Source: Anaerosacchariphilus polymeriproducens
Lineage (GTDB): Bacteria; Bacillota; Clostridia; Lachnospirales; Lachnospiraceae
Length of the DNA: 64,000 bases
NCBI RefSeq assembly: GCF_003363435.1
Contig: NZ_QRCT01000012.1
Coordinates: 186,001 to 250,000 of the forward strand
Reading direction: 5' to 3'
Positions 62,073 through 64,000 of the stretch are shown one piece after another (position 1 is the stretch's first letter; each line of letters opens with the position of its first letter). The notes under the pieces were generated by a model. That model searched no databases. It was not told the origin of the DNA and was given only the letters and a program-made list of their open reading frames with translations. A program made the position numbers and the translations under genes.

Positions 62073-64000
62073 ATGAAACATTTAAGAAAAGTTCCATACG
62101 TTGAACAAATGCAGCAAACAGAGTGTGGGTTATGTTGTATTGCTATGATTTTGAAATATTATAAAAGTAATGAGACCTTGGGAAATATTCGAGATGAACT
62201 AGAAGTAGGAAGAGATGGATTAGAACTTTCTAATATGGAACGTTTTTTCCAACAAAAAGGAATGGATACGGAAATATCTACAGTAAGTATAAATAAATTA
62301 CATCAGGTTAAGCTGCCTGCGATTATTTTATGGAATGAAGAACAATATGTTATTTTAGAGTCAATAAATCAAAAAATGGCAGTTATAATAGATCCGGCAT
62401 ATGGAAAAATCAAAAAAACGTATGAAGAAATGAAAGAAGAATATTCAAATGTAGTAATGACAGTAAGTCCGACTAAAATGTTTGTTCCAGAGAAAAAAAA
62501 GCGTTGGATTTGGGGTAGTTTACTAAAAAGAGTGGGACAAAGAAAAGAAGTTTTTATAAGAACAACAGTAATATCAGTTATTACTTATGGTATACAACTT
62601 ATTTTACCCATATTAATTGAAAGTATGATAGATTTAACAACACATAAAACAAACAAAATGCAGGTGAAATATTGTATATATTTTGTTTTGGCAACTATAC
62701 TGATTTATGGAATTATGTCATTTATTAGGCAAAAAAGTGTTATTGATTTACAGATGGAAGTGGATACGCATTTGACGAAAGAAACCTTCAGCAAATTGAT
62801 GAAATTACCTTATAAATATTTTGAAAGCAGAGCGAATGGTGATTTGCTATTCCGATTAAATAGTTTAAATATTATTAGAGATCTTATTTCACAACATATT
62901 ATTACAGGGGTAATTCAATTAGGCTATGCAATTGTAATTATTGGTTATTTATTAGATAAATCCGTTTTGTTAACCGGAGTTACAATTGGAATTTTCGTTA
63001 TAAATGGATTGTTCATATTTTTAATGAGACCGAAGATTTTAGAAGCAAATCAAAACCAAATTATAGAAAATACAAAACTGCAATCAATTCAATCAGAAAC
63101 AATATATTCTATGTTTGGTATTAAAGCAGCTGGAATGGAATCAGAGATTGAAAATAATTGGAGCAATAGATATCGAAGAAGTATGAAAGCTTATAAAAAA
63201 AAGAATATCATTTTAAACATATATACGACTATTATTACAGTATTTCAGACAGTAGGCCCCTTTTGTATTTTGTTATTAGGATTAAAGCTCTGTATTATGG
63301 GGCACGTGACGATAGGTGCGGTAATTGCCAGTTATTCTCTGGCAAGTACATTTATTGGTACAAGTGTTTCATTATTTAATATGTGGAATGATTTCAGTTT
63401 AGCTTCTTCTTATTTAGAGAGGATTAATGATATTACAGAAGCAAAAGAAGAAGTGAAACCGCAAAATCCAATGAAGGTAAATATTACAGGGGAAGTGGAA
63501 TTTCAAAATGTATCATTTGCATATACCAATACTTCCGATTATGTAATAAAGAATTTAAGCTTTAAAATAAAAAAGGGGGAAAAAACAGCAATAGTTGGAA
63601 CATCTGGATCTGGAAAAAGTACATTAACAAAACTTCTGTTAGGATTATATGAACCGACAGAAGGAGAAATCTTTTATGACGGGGTAAACATAAAAGATAT
63701 AGATAAAACAGAGTTAAGAAAGCAAATTGGTGTAGTCCCTCAAGATATGTCTCTATTTAATAAGACTATATTGGAAAATATAGTTTTAAACAGTGAAGAT
63801 ATTGATATGGAAATTATTAAAAATGCGACTGATATAGCTCAAGTAAGACAAGAAATTGAAGAAATGCCAATGAAATATAATACCCTAATATCTGATATGG
63901 GGATGAATCTTTCAGGAGGACAAAGACAGAGGATTGTTTTGGCAAGAGCGGTTGTAAATAACCCTAAGTTAATTATTTTGGATGAGGCTACCAGTTCATT
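62073..64000 (+). CDS. lanT: LanT: C39 peptidase-containing lanthipeptide ABC exporter, 5' part
   Basis: The N-terminal C39 peptidase (to ~residue 130) has Q-T-E-C-G-L-C-C, with the first Cys as the nucleophile. Five or six membrane helices follow (~160-430), then the ATPase with G-T-S-G-S-G-K-S-T and S-G-G-Q-R-Q-R and the Walker B I-I-L-D-E-A. It would cut leaders after GA and export the products. The frame is open to the right edge; only the last part of the ATPase is missing. The ATG at 62073 follows GAGGGTGG. Confidence 0.95.
   Translation, partial: MKHLRKVPYVEQMQQTECGLCCIAMILKYYKSNETLGNIRDELEVGRDGLELSNMERFFQQKGMDTEISTVSINKLHQVKLPAIILWNEEQYVILESINQKMAVIIDPAYGKIKKTYEEMKEEYSNVVMTVSPTKMFVPEKKKRWIWGSLLKRVGQRKEVFIRTTVISVITYGIQLILPILIESMIDLTTHKTNKMQVKYCIYFVLATILIYGIMSFIRQKSVIDLQMEVDTHLTKETFSKLMKLPYKYFESRANGDLLFRLNSLNIIRDLISQHIITGVIQLGYAIVIIGYLLDKSVLLTGVTIGIFVINGLFIFLMRPKILEANQNQIIENTKLQSIQSETIYSMFGIKAAGMESEIENNWSNRYRRSMKAYKKKNIILNIYTTIITVFQTVGPFCILLLGLKLCIMGHVTIGAVIASYSLASTFIGTSVSLFNMWNDFSLASSYLERINDITEAKEEVKPQNPMKVNITGEVEFQNVSFAYTNTSDYVIKNLSFKIKKGEKTAIVGTSGSGKSTLTKLLLGLYEPTEGEIFYDGVNIKDIDKTELRKQIGVVPQDMSLFNKTILENIVLNSEDIDMEIIKNATDIAQVRQEIEEMPMKYNTLISDMGMNLSGGQRQRIVLARAVVNNPKLIILDEATSS

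Overview
This window reads as an AT-rich Firmicutes chromosome, most likely a gut-type Clostridia (Lachnospiraceae-like). The assignment rests on base composition, strong AGGAGG ribosome sites, and the gene families present (CD3324, CD1871A, DUF2200, YkvA and DUF4143 proteins, BceAB-like transporters, C-glycoside catabolism genes). No rRNA, tRNA, CRISPR array or intact insertion sequence was seen.

Layout. 1-7 kb holds the 3' part of a 23S rRNA uracil methyltransferase, IS4-type and unknown gene debris, a RelB/RelE-type toxin-antitoxin pair, and small accessory genes. These include two genes or operons preceded by strikingly similar 8-codon leader ORFs with alternative stem-loops. 7-19 kb holds guanine deaminase, a TetR regulator facing a broken short-chain dehydrogenase, membrane proteins, a decayed DUF4143 ATPase, a HAD phosphatase, two AraC regulators, a MerR-YbjQ-YhfC operon with a textbook MerR promoter, a choloylglycine-hydrolase-family enzyme and a flavodoxin. 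19-29 kb holds a CXXC peptide / NapH-like ferredoxin / TlpA redox operon, a two-component system, a transglutaminase-like lipoprotein, a CBS protein, a chemotaxis receptor and an XRE regulator.

29.2-42.2 kb is a 12-kb sugar island bracketed by two nearly identical ~480-bp copies of a YkvA gene region. It carries an AraC regulator fused to a GH39-like domain, Gfo/Idh/MocA oxidoreductases, a DUF6379 protein plus a TIM-barrel isomerase (resembling the two subunits of C-glycoside deglycosidase), a beta-glucoside PTS EIIBC, a GH1 phospho-glucosidase, an FMN oxidoreductase, and a detached IIA gene split by a nine-A run. Together they look like a route for importing beta-glucosides and oxidising and splitting O- or C-glycosides. 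42-50 kb holds an MBL hydrolase, an M20 amidohydrolase, a secreted 5'-nucleotidase and a Ca-type P-ATPase.

49.8-64 kb is the most interesting part: a complete Agr quorum-sensing system next to a class II lanthipeptide cluster. The Agr genes are agrA, agrB, agrC and a 53-codon agrD whose predicted ring residue is Ser instead of Cys. Two AgrA-type direct repeats (9 bp, N12, 9 bp) lie in the two divergent intergenic regions. The lanthipeptide cluster has four tandem precursor genes, lanM, a BceAB-type ABC transporter, a 40-residue membrane peptide and a C39-peptidase LanT cut by the window end. A VanZ/RDD fusion protein lies between the two systems. The inference is autoinducer-controlled lantibiotic production with VanZ/RDD and BceAB-type self-protection.
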